From Campylobacter sputorum (GTDB taxonomy: Bacteria > Campylobacterota > Campylobacteria > Campylobacterales > Campylobacteraceae): a stretch of 64,000 bases of DNA. The position numbers and the translations under genes were made by a program. Positions 56,193 through 64,000 of this stretch are shown here, one piece after another. The notes beneath the pieces were generated by a model that saw only the letters and a list, made by a program, of their open reading frames with translations, ran no database searches and was not told where the DNA came from. Location: positions 186,001 to 250,000 of the forward strand of contig NZ_CP019685.1 of the NCBI RefSeq assembly GCF_002220775.1, read 5' to 3'. The first letter of the stretch is position 1, and each line of letters starts with the position of its first letter.

Positions 56193-56476
56193 TTCATTAT
56201 AATGGCATTTTTTGGTAAAAAACTTTTTTTAGTTATAAAATAGTCTTCATAGCAAATAATTTCTTTTATATCAAACATGCAAAAAAAATTATATGGTAAA
56301 AAAATTAAAAGTACAAATCCAATAATATTAAAAGTGATATTATCATTAAACAGTAAGCCAAAGCAAACCAATGCTGTTGCTAAATACCAAAGAGTAGCAA
56401 ATATATAATACAAAGTTATCATAAAAGATTTTTTTCTTTTCATTACAAAAATTGGTTTTTGTTCTGTATTGTCCAT
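56189..56476 (-). CDS. N-terminal part of a split PH-domain-like membrane protein
   Basis: A 95-residue frame with a basic N-terminus, two transmembrane helices (about residues 19–40 and 46–66) and the first strands of a PH-like domain ('EIICYEDYFITKKSFLPKNA'). It stops at IIMN, exactly where the next frame continues with LRNEYS. GAGAA lies before the ATG. The family is not known to me beyond this resemblance. Confidence 0.55.
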   Translation of the reverse strand: MDNTEQKPIFVMKRKKSFMITLYYIFATLWYLATALVCFGLLFNDNITFNIIGFVLLIFLPYNFFCMFDIKEIICYEDYFITKKSFLPKNAIIMN

Positions 56477-56606
56477 AAATGATTTCTCGAATTAAATATT
56501 AAATTTACATAAATTCTATAAAATTTATCATTAAAAAATATTATATAAAAATAAATATTTTATATTTTTATTTAATATAAATTTACTTTTATACATTAGA
56601 TATTTA

Positions 56607-57134
56607 TTATCTATTTCTTATCTCGACATGTAAATGTTCTAAAATATCAAAGCACTTTTCTTGCATAGTTTTATCATAGGAATCTGTTGCTTTCGCGTCT
56701 ATTGCTATGTGAGAATTTGGGCTTGCGGCTTTAGCTATAATTGCATTTGAGATTACGCATATTGAACTAACTAATCCACAAAGCTCTATCTCATCATAAA
56801 ATGGCTTACTTTTTATAAATTCCATTAGCTTATCAGACCCAAAGGTGTATTTTTCTAAGCACGGATAATCTGTAGCATACTTTTTTATCTTACCATAAAT
56901 TTCATGTCCTTTTGTGCCTTTGATTACATGAGGAATTGGTAATTTTTTACCTTCTTCGCTTTGTAAATAATTGTTTTTGTGAGTATCAAGAGTAAAAACT
57001 ATATCATAAGAGTTGCTTTTAAATTCTATAATTTTGTTTTCTATAATGTTTTCTAAATTTTTAGCACCATCAAAACCAAGTGCCCCATCAACAAAGTCAT
57101 TTTGAAAATCCACAACAACGAGAAGTTTTTTCAT
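56607..57134 (-). CDS. Isochorismatase-superfamily cysteine hydrolase (nicotinamidase-like)
   Basis: A 175-residue cytoplasmic hydrolase. The catalytic Asp lies in LVVVDFQNDFVDGALG. A Lys-containing loop (IPHVIKGTKGHEIY) follows, and the nucleophile Cys is in 'LCGLVSSICVISNAIIAKA', completing the Asp–Lys–Cys triad. 'FTLDTHKNNY' resembles the nicotinamidase metal site. Nicotinamide to nicotinate for NAD salvage is the best guess, but other amidases share the fold. It lies 53 bases after pirin on the same strand, so the two may be co-transcribed. Confidence 0.75.
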   Translation of the reverse strand: MKKLLVVVDFQNDFVDGALGFDGAKNLENIIENKIIEFKSNSYDIVFTLDTHKNNYLQSEEGKKLPIPHVIKGTKGHEIYGKIKKYATDYPCLEKYTFGSDKLMEFIKSKPFYDEIELCGLVSSICVISNAIIAKAASPNSHIAIDAKATDSYDKTMQEKCFDILEHLHVEIRNR

Positions 57135-57187
57135 AATTTATCCTATTTTTTGATTTTATTATATCAAATTTAAACAAATCTTATGAG

Positions 57188-57970
57188 TTAAAACCCCTCT
57201 ATCTTTTCTTTTACAAATGTATTGTTATCAAGATCTCTAAAAGCTTCATAAAGCTCTTCTTTTGTATTCATTACAATTGGACCACCCCAAGCGATTTGTT
57301 CATCAAGTCTAATTGATGATATAAATAAAACTTGCGTATCGGTTTTTGCACTAAATTCTACTTTATTTCCATTACTTAGTTTTATGGCTGTTTTTTCTGT
57401 ATAAATTTGATTTGATATTTCTATTTCTCCAATCAGCGTAAATAGCATTATTGAGGCATTATTTTCTACATCTAAACTAAAACTTTCTCCACTTTTTAGA
57501 TGAATATCATAATAATCAAGCGGAAGATGTTTGCTAAGGTATCCGCTTTGGCTTCCAAATTTACCAGCCAATAGTCTTATTTTTCCACCTTTTATATCTA
57601 TTTCTTTGATTTCACTGTTTTTTATAGCTTTATAATTTGGTGTTGTCATTTTGTCGTTTTTTGGCAAATTTAGCCACAACTGCACTCCTAGCATTCTATT
57701 GCTTTTTGGCAGTATTTCTTCATGCATTATGCCAGAGCCTGCACACATCCACTGAACTTCTCCATTGCTTATCATATCTTTATTTCCAAGAGAATCACCG
57801 TGTTCCATAGCACCTTGATAAATGTAACTTATTGTTTCAATGCCTCTGTGTGGATGAAGAGGAAAACCGCCTTTATAATCATCATAATTTTTTGTATCAA
57901 ATGAATCAAGCATTAAAATAGGGTCAAAATCATCATAAGTTTTATTTCCTAAAACTCTTACTAAATGCAC
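57188..57970 (-). CDS. Pirin-family bicupin; true start upstream is out of frame at a poly-A run
   Basis: A bicupin of the pirin family with the metal site in 'GFPLHPHRGIETISYIYQG' and 'GEVQWMCAGSGIMHEEILP' (three His and a Glu). Some members act as quercetin dioxygenases or redox sensors. The open frame can start at GTG 57970, but no ribosome site precedes it. A proper start lies at 58026 (AAAGGAAAATT then ATG), reading MKREVKK. It would continue in frame into AVKGYNTIDENGVHLVRVL if the A6 run (58007–58012 on the plus strand as T6) had seven bases. The gene is thus either switched off, decayed or misread by one base. Confidence 0.78.
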   Translation of the reverse strand: MHLVRVLGNKTYDDFDPILMLDSFDTKNYDDYKGGFPLHPHRGIETISYIYQGAMEHGDSLGNKDMISNGEVQWMCAGSGIMHEEILPKSNRMLGVQLWLNLPKNDKMTTPNYKAIKNSEIKEIDIKGGKIRLLAGKFGSQSGYLSKHLPLDYYDIHLKSGESFSLDVENNASIMLFTLIGEIEISNQIYTEKTAIKLSNGNKVEFSAKTDTQVLFISSIRLDEQIAWGGPIVMNTKEELYEAFRDLDNNTFVKEKIEGF

Positions 57971-58134
57971 TCCATTTTCATCAATTGTATTGTATCCTTT
58001 AACCGCTTTTTTACTTCTCTTTTCATAATTTTCCTTTCAAATTTTTGTTAAATTTAAGCAAGTTTTATAAATACAAATCAAATGTAATTTTGATGGAAAA
58101 TAGCAAATTTAAATGAATTTATAGCAAAATAAAT

Positions 58135-58140
58135 GTATAA
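58135..58140 (+). promoter_or_regulatory. Extended -10 for a likely leaderless dnaG transcript
   Basis: TGTATAAT (TATAAT at 58135–58140) lies 7 bases before the ATG at 58148, where Campylobacter RNA polymerase would start. No ribosome site is present. Confidence 0.55.
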
Positions 58141-58147
58141 TTTTTCC

Positions 58148-59782
58148 ATGATAGATCCTAATTCAATCGAACAATTAAAACTTAGAATCGACATTGCTGA
58201 CATTATCGGTCATTATATACCACTTAAAAGAGTAGGACATAATTGCACTTGTTTGTGCCCTTTTCATGATGATAAAAATCCAAGTATGAGTATAAGTAGC
58301 GACAAAGGGCTTTTTCACTGCTTTTCGTGTGGTGCTGGAGGGGATGCGATAAAGTTTGTAATGGATTACGAGAAGCTTAGTTATCCAGAGGCTGTTGAAA
58401 AAATAGCTAGTATTTCAAATTTCGCACTTAATTATATAAAAACACAAAATGATATCAAAAAACCAGATAAAAAGATACTTGATATCGTAAATGCATATTA
58501 TAGAAGTCTTATCTTTCAAAATAAATTTGCACTAAATTATCTTTATGATAGAGGACTTAATGATGCTATGATAGAGAAATTTGAGGTTGGTTTTGCACCT
58601 GATTCAAACTCAACTATAAGGCTTTTGCAAAATGAAGAAATAGATCAAAACGATGCGCTTGATGTAGGCATTATAAAACAAAATCAAAATGGGCTTTATG
58701 CTAGTTTTATATCAAGAGTTACTTTTCCTATACGCAATCATGCTGGAAATTTAGTTGGCTTTGGCGGTAGAACTCTGGCAAAAGATAATCCAGCAAAGTA
58801 TGTAAATAGCCCACAAAGTAAAATTTTTGATAAATCCACTTTATTGTATGGATATGACAAGGCAAAAACCAGCATTTATGAAAAAAAGCAGATGATAATT
58901 GTTGAAGGATATATGGATGTTATTATGCTTCATAAAGCTGGTTTTACAAATGCAGTTGCCGTACTTGGAACAGCTTTAACCCAAAAACACATACCGCTTA
59001 TAAAAAGAGGCGATATAAAAGTAATCCTTAGTTTTGATGGCGATAATGCTGGTATAAATGCTGCCATAAAAAGCTCAGCACTTTTAGTACAAAATGGGAT
59101 AGAAGGAAGTGTTGTTATCATAGAAAATGGCGAAGATCCAGCCGATATGGTAAAAGAACGCAAGATAGATAGATTAAAAGAGCTTTTTGATAACGGAATG
59201 GAGCTAGGGCAGTTTTACATAAAAATGATTTCTAAAAAATACGATATAACAAGTCCTATTCAAAAACAAAAAGCCTATGATGAGATAAGTGAGTTTTTAA
59301 GATCTCTGCCAAAGGTTATGGCTATGTCTTATGAGGGTGTTGTGAGCGAAGTGTTAAATTTAGATAATTTTAGATTAAACTATCGCTACGCAAAAAAAGA
59401 ATCAAAGCCTGAGATTAAATTTAAAAATAAAGATTATTTAGAACTTAGTATTTTAAAAAGTGCAATGAGTTTTTCAAATTTAAAACGCATTTTGGTTGAA
59501 CTTTGTGAGAAAAGTTATTTTAGAGTTCATAAAAAAGAGTATGGAGCTGTTGTTTATGGTGCAAAAAATGAAGAAGATGAAGGCGTATTAAGGGAACTTG
59601 ATTTTGATGAGAGCGTGGAAATTTATAAAAACGAAGATACATTTTTGCAAGCTATAAAAATGTTAAAGATAAAATATTACGAGGGTATGTTAGAAGCTAT
59701 GAAAAATGCAAATATAGAAAATAAACTTGAAAAGATAGAAAAAATAAACTCAAAAATTATGAAGTTAAAAGGCTTAAAATGA
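58148..59782 (+). CDS. dnaG: DNA primase
   Basis: Synthesises RNA primers for replication. The N-terminal zinc finger is CLCPFHDDKNPSMSISSDKG plus FHCFSCGAGG (CHC2 type, residues 34–66). The TOPRIM core includes 'IIVEGYMDVIMLHKAGFTNA', 'LGTALTQKHIPL' and SFDGDNAG. A helicase-binding C-terminal region is shorter than in E. coli. ATG 58148 (MIDPNSIEQLK) fits the family; the longer ATG at 58133 lies across the -10 box. It overlaps the next gene by 4 bases. Confidence 0.95.
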   Translation: MIDPNSIEQLKLRIDIADIIGHYIPLKRVGHNCTCLCPFHDDKNPSMSISSDKGLFHCFSCGAGGDAIKFVMDYEKLSYPEAVEKIASISNFALNYIKTQNDIKKPDKKILDIVNAYYRSLIFQNKFALNYLYDRGLNDAMIEKFEVGFAPDSNSTIRLLQNEEIDQNDALDVGIIKQNQNGLYASFISRVTFPIRNHAGNLVGFGGRTLAKDNPAKYVNSPQSKIFDKSTLLYGYDKAKTSIYEKKQMIIVEGYMDVIMLHKAGFTNAVAVLGTALTQKHIPLIKRGDIKVILSFDGDNAGINAAIKSSALLVQNGIEGSVVIIENGEDPADMVKERKIDRLKELFDNGMELGQFYIKMISKKYDITSPIQKQKAYDEISEFLRSLPKVMAMSYEGVVSEVLNLDNFRLNYRYAKKESKPEIKFKNKDYLELSILKSAMSFSNLKRILVELCEKSYFRVHKKEYGAVVYGAKNEEDEGVLRELDFDESVEIYKNEDTFLQAIKMLKIKYYEGMLEAMKNANIENKLEKIEKINSKIMKLKGLK

Positions 59783-60762
59783 GAGCTTTAGCACTATTTA
59801 GCGGAGGGCTTGATAGTATGCTTGCTATAAAGCTGATAACTTTGCAAGGATTAGAAGTAACTGCACTTTATATGGATAATGGATTTGGTGCAACAAGTGA
59901 GCATTTTAAAATTTTAAGACATAGAGCAGCAAGTGTGGGTGCTGATTTTGAAGTTATTGATATGCAAGAGAGATATCTACAAGATGTTTTGTTTAATCCT
60001 AAATTTGGTTATGGAAAGTGGTTTAATCCTTGTATAGATTGTCATGGATATATGTTTAAAACAGCACTAAATTTGCTTGATAAATTTAGTGCAAATTTTG
60101 TCATAAGTGGCGAAGTTTTAGGTCAAAGACCGATGAGCCAAAGAAGAGAAGCTATGAATAGTGTTGCTAGACTTAGTGGAGATGAAGAAAATCTCATACT
60201 TCGCCCACTTTGTGCCAAGCTTTTAAGTCCAACAAAACCCGAAAATATGGGCTGGGTAGATAGAGAGTTGCTGCTTGATATAAGCGGAAGAAGTAGAGAT
60301 AAGCAGTTAGAGCTTGTAAAGAAATTTGATATCAAAGAGTATGCAAGCCCAGCTGGTGGGTGTTTGCTTACATTAGAGCATTTTTCAAATAAGATAAAAG
60401 ATATGTTAAATTACGGCGAAAAACTTGAAACTTCTGATATATCTTTTTTACGATACGGCAGACATTTAAGGCTTAAAGGTGGAGCTAAAATGATAGTGGG
60501 AAGAGATGAAAAAGAAAATGAAATACTAAGTTCTTTAAAAAACACTAAATTTGAAAATATCGACATAAGTCCAAACATAGGTGCATATAGCCTCATAAGT
60601 AAAAACTCTTCATATCAAGATAAACTTCTAGCTTCAAAAATAGCCATAACATACGCAAAAACGGATCCAAATTCAATATATGATGTTTTTATAGGCAGTG
60701 AAAAATTTCAAATTTCACCTTTTGAAGATAAAGCTTTGATATCAAAATACTTAATAAGGTAG
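59779..60762 (+). CDS. PP-loop ATPase, MnmA/ThiI-related tRNA-thiolation-type enzyme
   Basis: A 327-residue protein with the PP-loop ALFSGGLDSMLAIKL at residues 5–19 (SGGxDS). Paired cysteines lie in NPCIDCHGYMFKTAL near residue 80, and a further Cys in SPAGGCLLTLE, an arrangement like the catalytic cysteines of MnmA and TtuA-type sulfur transferases. The last about 120 residues ('YGRHLRLKGGAKMIVGRDEK') resemble a DUF814/NFACT-R-type RNA-binding tail (recalled). In C. jejuni a similar gene lies near aroC and dnaG. tRNA 2- or 4-thiolation is the likely role, but the position modified is unknown. Confidence 0.75.
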   Translation: MRALALFSGGLDSMLAIKLITLQGLEVTALYMDNGFGATSEHFKILRHRAASVGADFEVIDMQERYLQDVLFNPKFGYGKWFNPCIDCHGYMFKTALNLLDKFSANFVISGEVLGQRPMSQRREAMNSVARLSGDEENLILRPLCAKLLSPTKPENMGWVDRELLLDISGRSRDKQLELVKKFDIKEYASPAGGCLLTLEHFSNKIKDMLNYGEKLETSDISFLRYGRHLRLKGGAKMIVGRDEKENEILSSLKNTKFENIDISPNIGAYSLISKNSSYQDKLLASKIAITYAKTDPNSIYDVFIGSEKFQISPFEDKALISKYLIR

Positions 60763-60767
60763 CCATC

Positions 60768-61649
60768 TTGGAATTAGCTATCATAGGAACAACTGCTAGC
60801 GGCAAAAGCGATTTAGCTATAGAGTTAGCTTTGAGATATAATGCAGTAATTTTAAGCCTTGATTCTCTTTGTTTGTATAAAGAGATAAATATCGCCTCAG
60901 CAAAGCCAAGTTTAGATGAGTTAAACTTGGTTTTACATTTTGGTATAAATTTGGTATATCCAGATGAGTATTTTAGCGTTGGAGAGTTTATAAAAGAGTA
61001 TCAAAAAGCAAGCGATTATGCTAAAAAGCACTCCAAAAATCTTATAATAACAGGCGGAAGCGGATTTTATTTAAATGCCATGTTAAAAGGACTTGCACCT
61101 AAATTTGATGATATTACAATAGATATAAGCGATGATGAAATTTGGGAGTTAGCTTGTAAATTTGATACAAATTTTGTAAATAAATTTAGTAAAAACGATA
61201 AATTTAGGCTTCATAAATGGTATCAAATTTACAAAACAACATCTCAAATTCCTAGTAAATATTTAAAAGAAAATAGGCAAGAGCCGATTATAAAAAATAT
61301 TAAAATATTTGAAATTCAAGTTCCAAAAGAATTATTAAATAAAAAAATAAATATTAGAACTCAAAAAATGTTAAATATGGGTTTGATAGATGAAGCAAAA
61401 TATCTATCTAAAAAATACGGAACACATCATAAATCCCTTAATTGCATAGGTTTAAAAGAAACATTTAGTTATCTAAGAGATGAAATTTCAAAACAAAATC
61501 TTATAGAGCTTATAAATACACATACTATACAACTTGCCAAAAGACAACGAACTTTTAATAAATCACAATTTATTATTAATAAATTCTCCTCCTCTATAGA
61601 TGAAGTTAAATTGGCTCTAAGCTCGTATTTATCTAAACAATACACATAG
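60768..61649 (+). CDS. miaA: tRNA dimethylallyltransferase
   Basis: Prenylates A37 of tRNAs reading UNN codons. The P-loop is AIIGTTASGKSDLAIELA at residues 4–21. The diphosphate-binding segments include 'VILSLDSLCLYKEINIASAK' and 'LIITGGSGFYLNAMLKGL'. The C-terminus has 'LNCIGLKETFSYLRDE' and 'QLAKRQRTFNKSQF' (RQR-T). It is 293 residues long. The start codon is TTG, with AAGGT just before, supported by the family N-terminus. Confidence 0.94.
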   Translation: MELAIIGTTASGKSDLAIELALRYNAVILSLDSLCLYKEINIASAKPSLDELNLVLHFGINLVYPDEYFSVGEFIKEYQKASDYAKKHSKNLIITGGSGFYLNAMLKGLAPKFDDITIDISDDEIWELACKFDTNFVNKFSKNDKFRLHKWYQIYKTTSQIPSKYLKENRQEPIIKNIKIFEIQVPKELLNKKINIRTQKMLNMGLIDEAKYLSKKYGTHHKSLNCIGLKETFSYLRDEISKQNLIELINTHTIQLAKRQRTFNKSQFIINKFSSSIDEVKLALSSYLSKQYT

Positions 61650-61718
61650 TGACATTTTTATTACATTTATTTTACATTTAATATTAAGCTATTTTTAACA
61701 AAAAATGAATTAAAATAC

Positions 61719-61740
61719 ATAACTTAATATATAAAGTTAT
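61719..61740. promoter_or_regulatory. 22-bp inverted repeat upstream of mccA, candidate operator
   Basis: Arms ATAACTT (61719–61725) and AAGTTAT (61734–61740) flank an 8-base AT spacer. It lies 40 bases before the mccA ATG, just upstream of a TAAAAT-like -10 (61752–61757 region). No other gene intervenes. Confidence 0.4.
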
Positions 61741-61779
61741 ATTAATTTTGTAAAATTAAAATCACCAAAGGAGGATTTT

Positions 61780-63786
61780 ATGGAGAATGCTTGGTTAAGA
61801 CGTTTTTCTAAAGCCTGTTTGATTTTGGCTGGTGCTTGTTTTTTAAGCACTGGTGTATATGCCGAACAAACAACTGCAGAAAAATATCAAATGAAGTTAA
61901 ATAGTGCTGGATATCCAGAAAAAGATGGTAATACACCTAGAACATTAGATGATTATGTCCGTGGTGCCGATAAATTTATGGATTTACTCATTGATAAACA
62001 CCCAATGTTTAAATACGAAAAAGATGGTCGCTTGGTTGGAAAATATACAATTAGCGATAGAATGGAAGAATTTGTCGAGATTAATAGTGGTCCAAAATAT
62101 GCTGAAAAAGTTGGTTTGGAGCATGCTGCTGTAACTTACAGACTTGGTATGGAATCAATATTAGATTTTCCTAATAAATTTGTAGGTCCTAAAAAATGTG
62201 GCGAGTGTCACCCTGCTCAATATACACAATGGGCTAGATCAAGACACGCAAAAGTTGTTAGATTTCCAGATGAATTAGAAGAAGTTGGCGGAGATCCTAA
62301 AAAGAAAATGTATAATTCTCCTTCTAGTATTTTGCCTTTGGGTATAGAAGCTAACGATGTTTATGCTGTTATTGGAACACCTAGAACAAAATATGGTTTT
62401 ATAGATAGATGGTTAGTTCGTGGAACTTATCATGTTCAAGATGGAAATTTAAGCGATTTAAGCGGTAAAATGGTTGCTGGAGGTAATCAGTTCTCAAGAC
62501 TTTGGTCAGAAAACATAACCCCTGATATGGCTAAAAAAATAGCTGAATTTTCACCAGGTTTCCCAACAAAAATGGAAGAGTTTGCTCACTCAAGATCAAC
62601 TGTTTGGGGAACAAACTCATATGGTTCAAAATATGCTGAAACTATGATGTTCCAACCTGCAAGTTCGTATTGTGAAGTTTGTCATAGTTTTAAATTTGAT
62701 TTTAAATCAACTGAAGAATTTTACAATGCAATCGGAAATGTTGAAGAACTTAGAAAACACACGATATCAAAAGGTATAAGCTGTGAAGAGTGTCATGGTG
62801 CTGGTGCTCACTTATATGGTGCAAGAGGTGCTGGAATGCCATCAAATTGTGAAAGATGTCACCAAAGATTTGCATACCATGCAGATGAAGCAGAGCCAAA
62901 TCCTAGAAAACCATTCAATGTTTATTTCAAATCAAGTTGCCCATCTTGTGGAACAGAGGGTTCTCAAATGTATAGTTCAGCTCACTACGATAAAGGTATG
63001 AGATGTAACACTTGCCACGATCCACATGAAGTTACAGCAAATGACTGGAAAGATGGATATACAAGAACAGGTCTTAAGAAAACTTGTCAAGATTGTCATG
63101 AAACACAAGCTAGTTTCTTTAAACAAGGCGGAATTCATGCAAAAGATAATTGTACAGGTTGCCATATGCCAAATATGATGAGTTGTGAAAACTTTGCAGC
63201 AGTTCAAAATCCTGATAAAGCTGGATTTGATAATGTTAGAGCAAGTCACATATGGAATATAAAAGTTGATAAAACAGCTAAATCAATCAATCCTCCAGCA
63301 GGAAAACCAAGAGATCCTCTAAAAGTTAAGGGATGGAGATTTGAAAGAGATGAAAATGGTAGATTCTTTGTTGACTTGATGTGGAGTTGCGGTAGAACAA
63401 GCTTTAGCGATCCTGATCTTATGGCTGGACCAAATGCTAGTGGATGCCATAGTGCTGTTCAATCAACATTACCAAAAGATTTACACTTTACAGATCAAGA
63501 GAAAATTTATGATGTTGTAATGAAATGGCAAACACCTATAAAAACTGGTTTTGCTGAAATTAGCGATGGTATCAAGAAAATAGATAAGGCTATGGCTAAT
63601 TCAAGTCTTTCAACAGAGAAAAAAGTTAAAGTTATAACTTTAACTAAACAAGCTCAAGAAATTTTAGAAAAACTTCAAAAAGATGGATCATGGGGTGTTC
63701 ATGGACCTGCTTACTCTAAGAAAATAGTTGATGAGGCTTTAGTTTACATAAAACAAGCTCAGAACATTTTAGACGGCAAGAAATAA
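61780..63786 (+). CDS. mccA: Octahaem sulfite reductase MccA (periplasmic multihaem cytochrome c)
   Basis: Reduces sulfite to sulfide in the periplasm as a respiratory acceptor. A Sec signal peptide of about 28 residues ends VYA. Seven CxxCH sites start at C140, C298, C335, C357, C409, C436 and C458. An eighth, unusual site is C537–(18 residues)–C556–H, corresponding to the CX15CH type reported for Wolinella MccA. Non-haem cysteines C387, C390 (SSCPSCG) and C469 (MMSCEN) are candidates for the copper ligands of the Wolinella active site. It is 668 residues long. The strong site AAAGGAGG precedes the ATG. It is first in its operon. Confidence 0.9.
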   Translation: MENAWLRRFSKACLILAGACFLSTGVYAEQTTAEKYQMKLNSAGYPEKDGNTPRTLDDYVRGADKFMDLLIDKHPMFKYEKDGRLVGKYTISDRMEEFVEINSGPKYAEKVGLEHAAVTYRLGMESILDFPNKFVGPKKCGECHPAQYTQWARSRHAKVVRFPDELEEVGGDPKKKMYNSPSSILPLGIEANDVYAVIGTPRTKYGFIDRWLVRGTYHVQDGNLSDLSGKMVAGGNQFSRLWSENITPDMAKKIAEFSPGFPTKMEEFAHSRSTVWGTNSYGSKYAETMMFQPASSYCEVCHSFKFDFKSTEEFYNAIGNVEELRKHTISKGISCEECHGAGAHLYGARGAGMPSNCERCHQRFAYHADEAEPNPRKPFNVYFKSSCPSCGTEGSQMYSSAHYDKGMRCNTCHDPHEVTANDWKDGYTRTGLKKTCQDCHETQASFFKQGGIHAKDNCTGCHMPNMMSCENFAAVQNPDKAGFDNVRASHIWNIKVDKTAKSINPPAGKPRDPLKVKGWRFERDENGRFFVDLMWSCGRTSFSDPDLMAGPNASGCHSAVQSTLPKDLHFTDQEKIYDVVMKWQTPIKTGFAEISDGIKKIDKAMANSSLSTEKKVKVITLTKQAQEILEKLQKDGSWGVHGPAYSKKIVDEALVYIKQAQNILDGKK

Positions 63787-63799
63787 TTTGCCAAAATAC

Positions 63800-63829
63800 A
63801 GCATAAGCACTAAATTTGGTGCTTATGCT
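63800..63829 (+). terminator. Intercistronic hairpin after mccA
   Basis: Perfect 11-base arms, AGCATAAGCAC (63800–63810) and GTGCTTATGCT (63819–63829), with an 8-base loop. No T-tract follows; instead the next gene's GAGGAG ribosome site begins within 8 bases. It is more likely a processing or attenuating hairpin than a full terminator. Confidence 0.6.
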
Positions 63830-63848
63830 TATAATTGAGGAGAAAAAT

Positions 63849-64000
63849 ATGTATAAATTATATACTCGTTTTATAGCTCTTTTTTTTGTTCTAGGCTTGT
63901 CTGTATCTCTTTTTGCATCAGCTCCTGGTGATTTTAATCTAGGAGTAGAGGGAGCTACATCTATAAATATGAAACAAGCAGAAGAATTGCTTGGTAACAA
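63849..64000 (+). CDS. Secreted protein following mccA, truncated by the window end
   Basis: Only the first 50 residues are present. A Sec signal peptide is clear (about 23 residues, FIALFFVLGLSVSLFA then SAPGD), followed by 'LGVEGATSINMKQAEELLGN'. That stretch resembles the start of a rhodanese-like domain, but the piece is too short to be sure. GAGGAGAAAAAT precedes the ATG. In Wolinella the gene after mccA encodes a peptidyl-prolyl isomerase (MccB), and nothing here shows that fold. Confidence 0.7.
   Translation, partial: MYKLYTRFIALFFVLGLSVSLFASAPGDFNLGVEGATSINMKQAEELLGN

Noticed and set aside
63716-64000. Minus-strand ORF at the window end
   Set aside because: Antisense to mccA and the following signal-peptide gene, both of which have strong ribosome sites.

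Overview
The window looks like a chromosome segment of a Campylobacter species (Campylobacterota). The DNA is strongly AT-rich. Gene content includes a CmeBC-type efflux pump, a Maf-type flagellin-glycosylation factor, the futalosine-pathway enzyme MqnA, ThyX instead of ThyA, a periplasmic octahaem sulfite reductase, and several blocks whose order I remember from C. jejuni: bamA–tyrA–M23 peptidase–lpxC–tsaB–thrB–rnpM–infB–rbfA–rimP; tgt–COG3400–aroB–mscS–mtaB–FtsH-like–mogA; recA–eno–small protein–AMIN protein; and TPR–rnhA–rnc–aroC next to dnaG. The species cannot be fixed from the sequence alone. I saw no rRNA, tRNA, CRISPR array, prophage or insertion sequence.

Layout. 1–3.9 kb: the 3' part of cmeB and all of cmeC, ending in a bidirectional terminator. 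3.9–8.2 kb: a Maf-like protein, an AI-2E-type permease, a three-gene ElaB/YqjD–YqjE-like cluster and a Fur-family (probably Zur) regulator. 8.3–12.3 kb: a zinc-uptake operon, znuA–(DUF1007/NicO fusion)–znuC–znuB, with a perfect 7-1-7 palindrome in the divergent promoter region. 12.3–24.2 kb: bamA (minus) and the long plus-strand run from tyrA to argH. 24.2–33.9 kb: a frameshifted CorA-like gene, tgt, and COG3400–aroB–mscS–mtaB–FtsH-like–mogA. 34–42 kb: rarA–ung–nhaA, an EamA permease, a heavily decayed phytase-like gene, gdhA, a decayed 0.66-kb stretch and mqnA. 42–44.5 kb: thyX and ilvD.

44.5–46.8 kb is the most unusual stretch. Two unrecognised AT-rich genes are followed by three tandem copies of an approximately 50-residue membrane-protein gene on an exact 178-bp repeat, closed by a strong terminator. 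The middle copy looks like an unequal-crossover chimera of its neighbours. From 46.8 kb come an Na+/H+ antiporter, recA–eno–FtsB-like–AMIN protein, then a minus-strand operon (LapB-like TPR protein, rnhA, rnc, aroC, rdgB, cytochrome c). Next are small unknown genes, an isochorismatase-type hydrolase and pirin, followed by dnaG, a PP-loop enzyme and miaA. The window ends with mccA and the start of a secreted-protein gene.

Themes. Envelope biogenesis is well represented: BamA, LpxC, a LapB-like TPR/zinc-ribbon protein, an FtsH paralogue that has lost its protease motif, and an M23 peptidase. tRNA modification genes recur: tsaB, mtaB, tgt, miaA and a PP-loop enzyme. Homopolymer-associated reading-frame breaks occur at pirin, the CorA-like gene and the tsaB start. 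They could be real decay, slippage or phase switching, or sequencing error. All functional calls rest on motifs, gene order and family knowledge; no database search was run.
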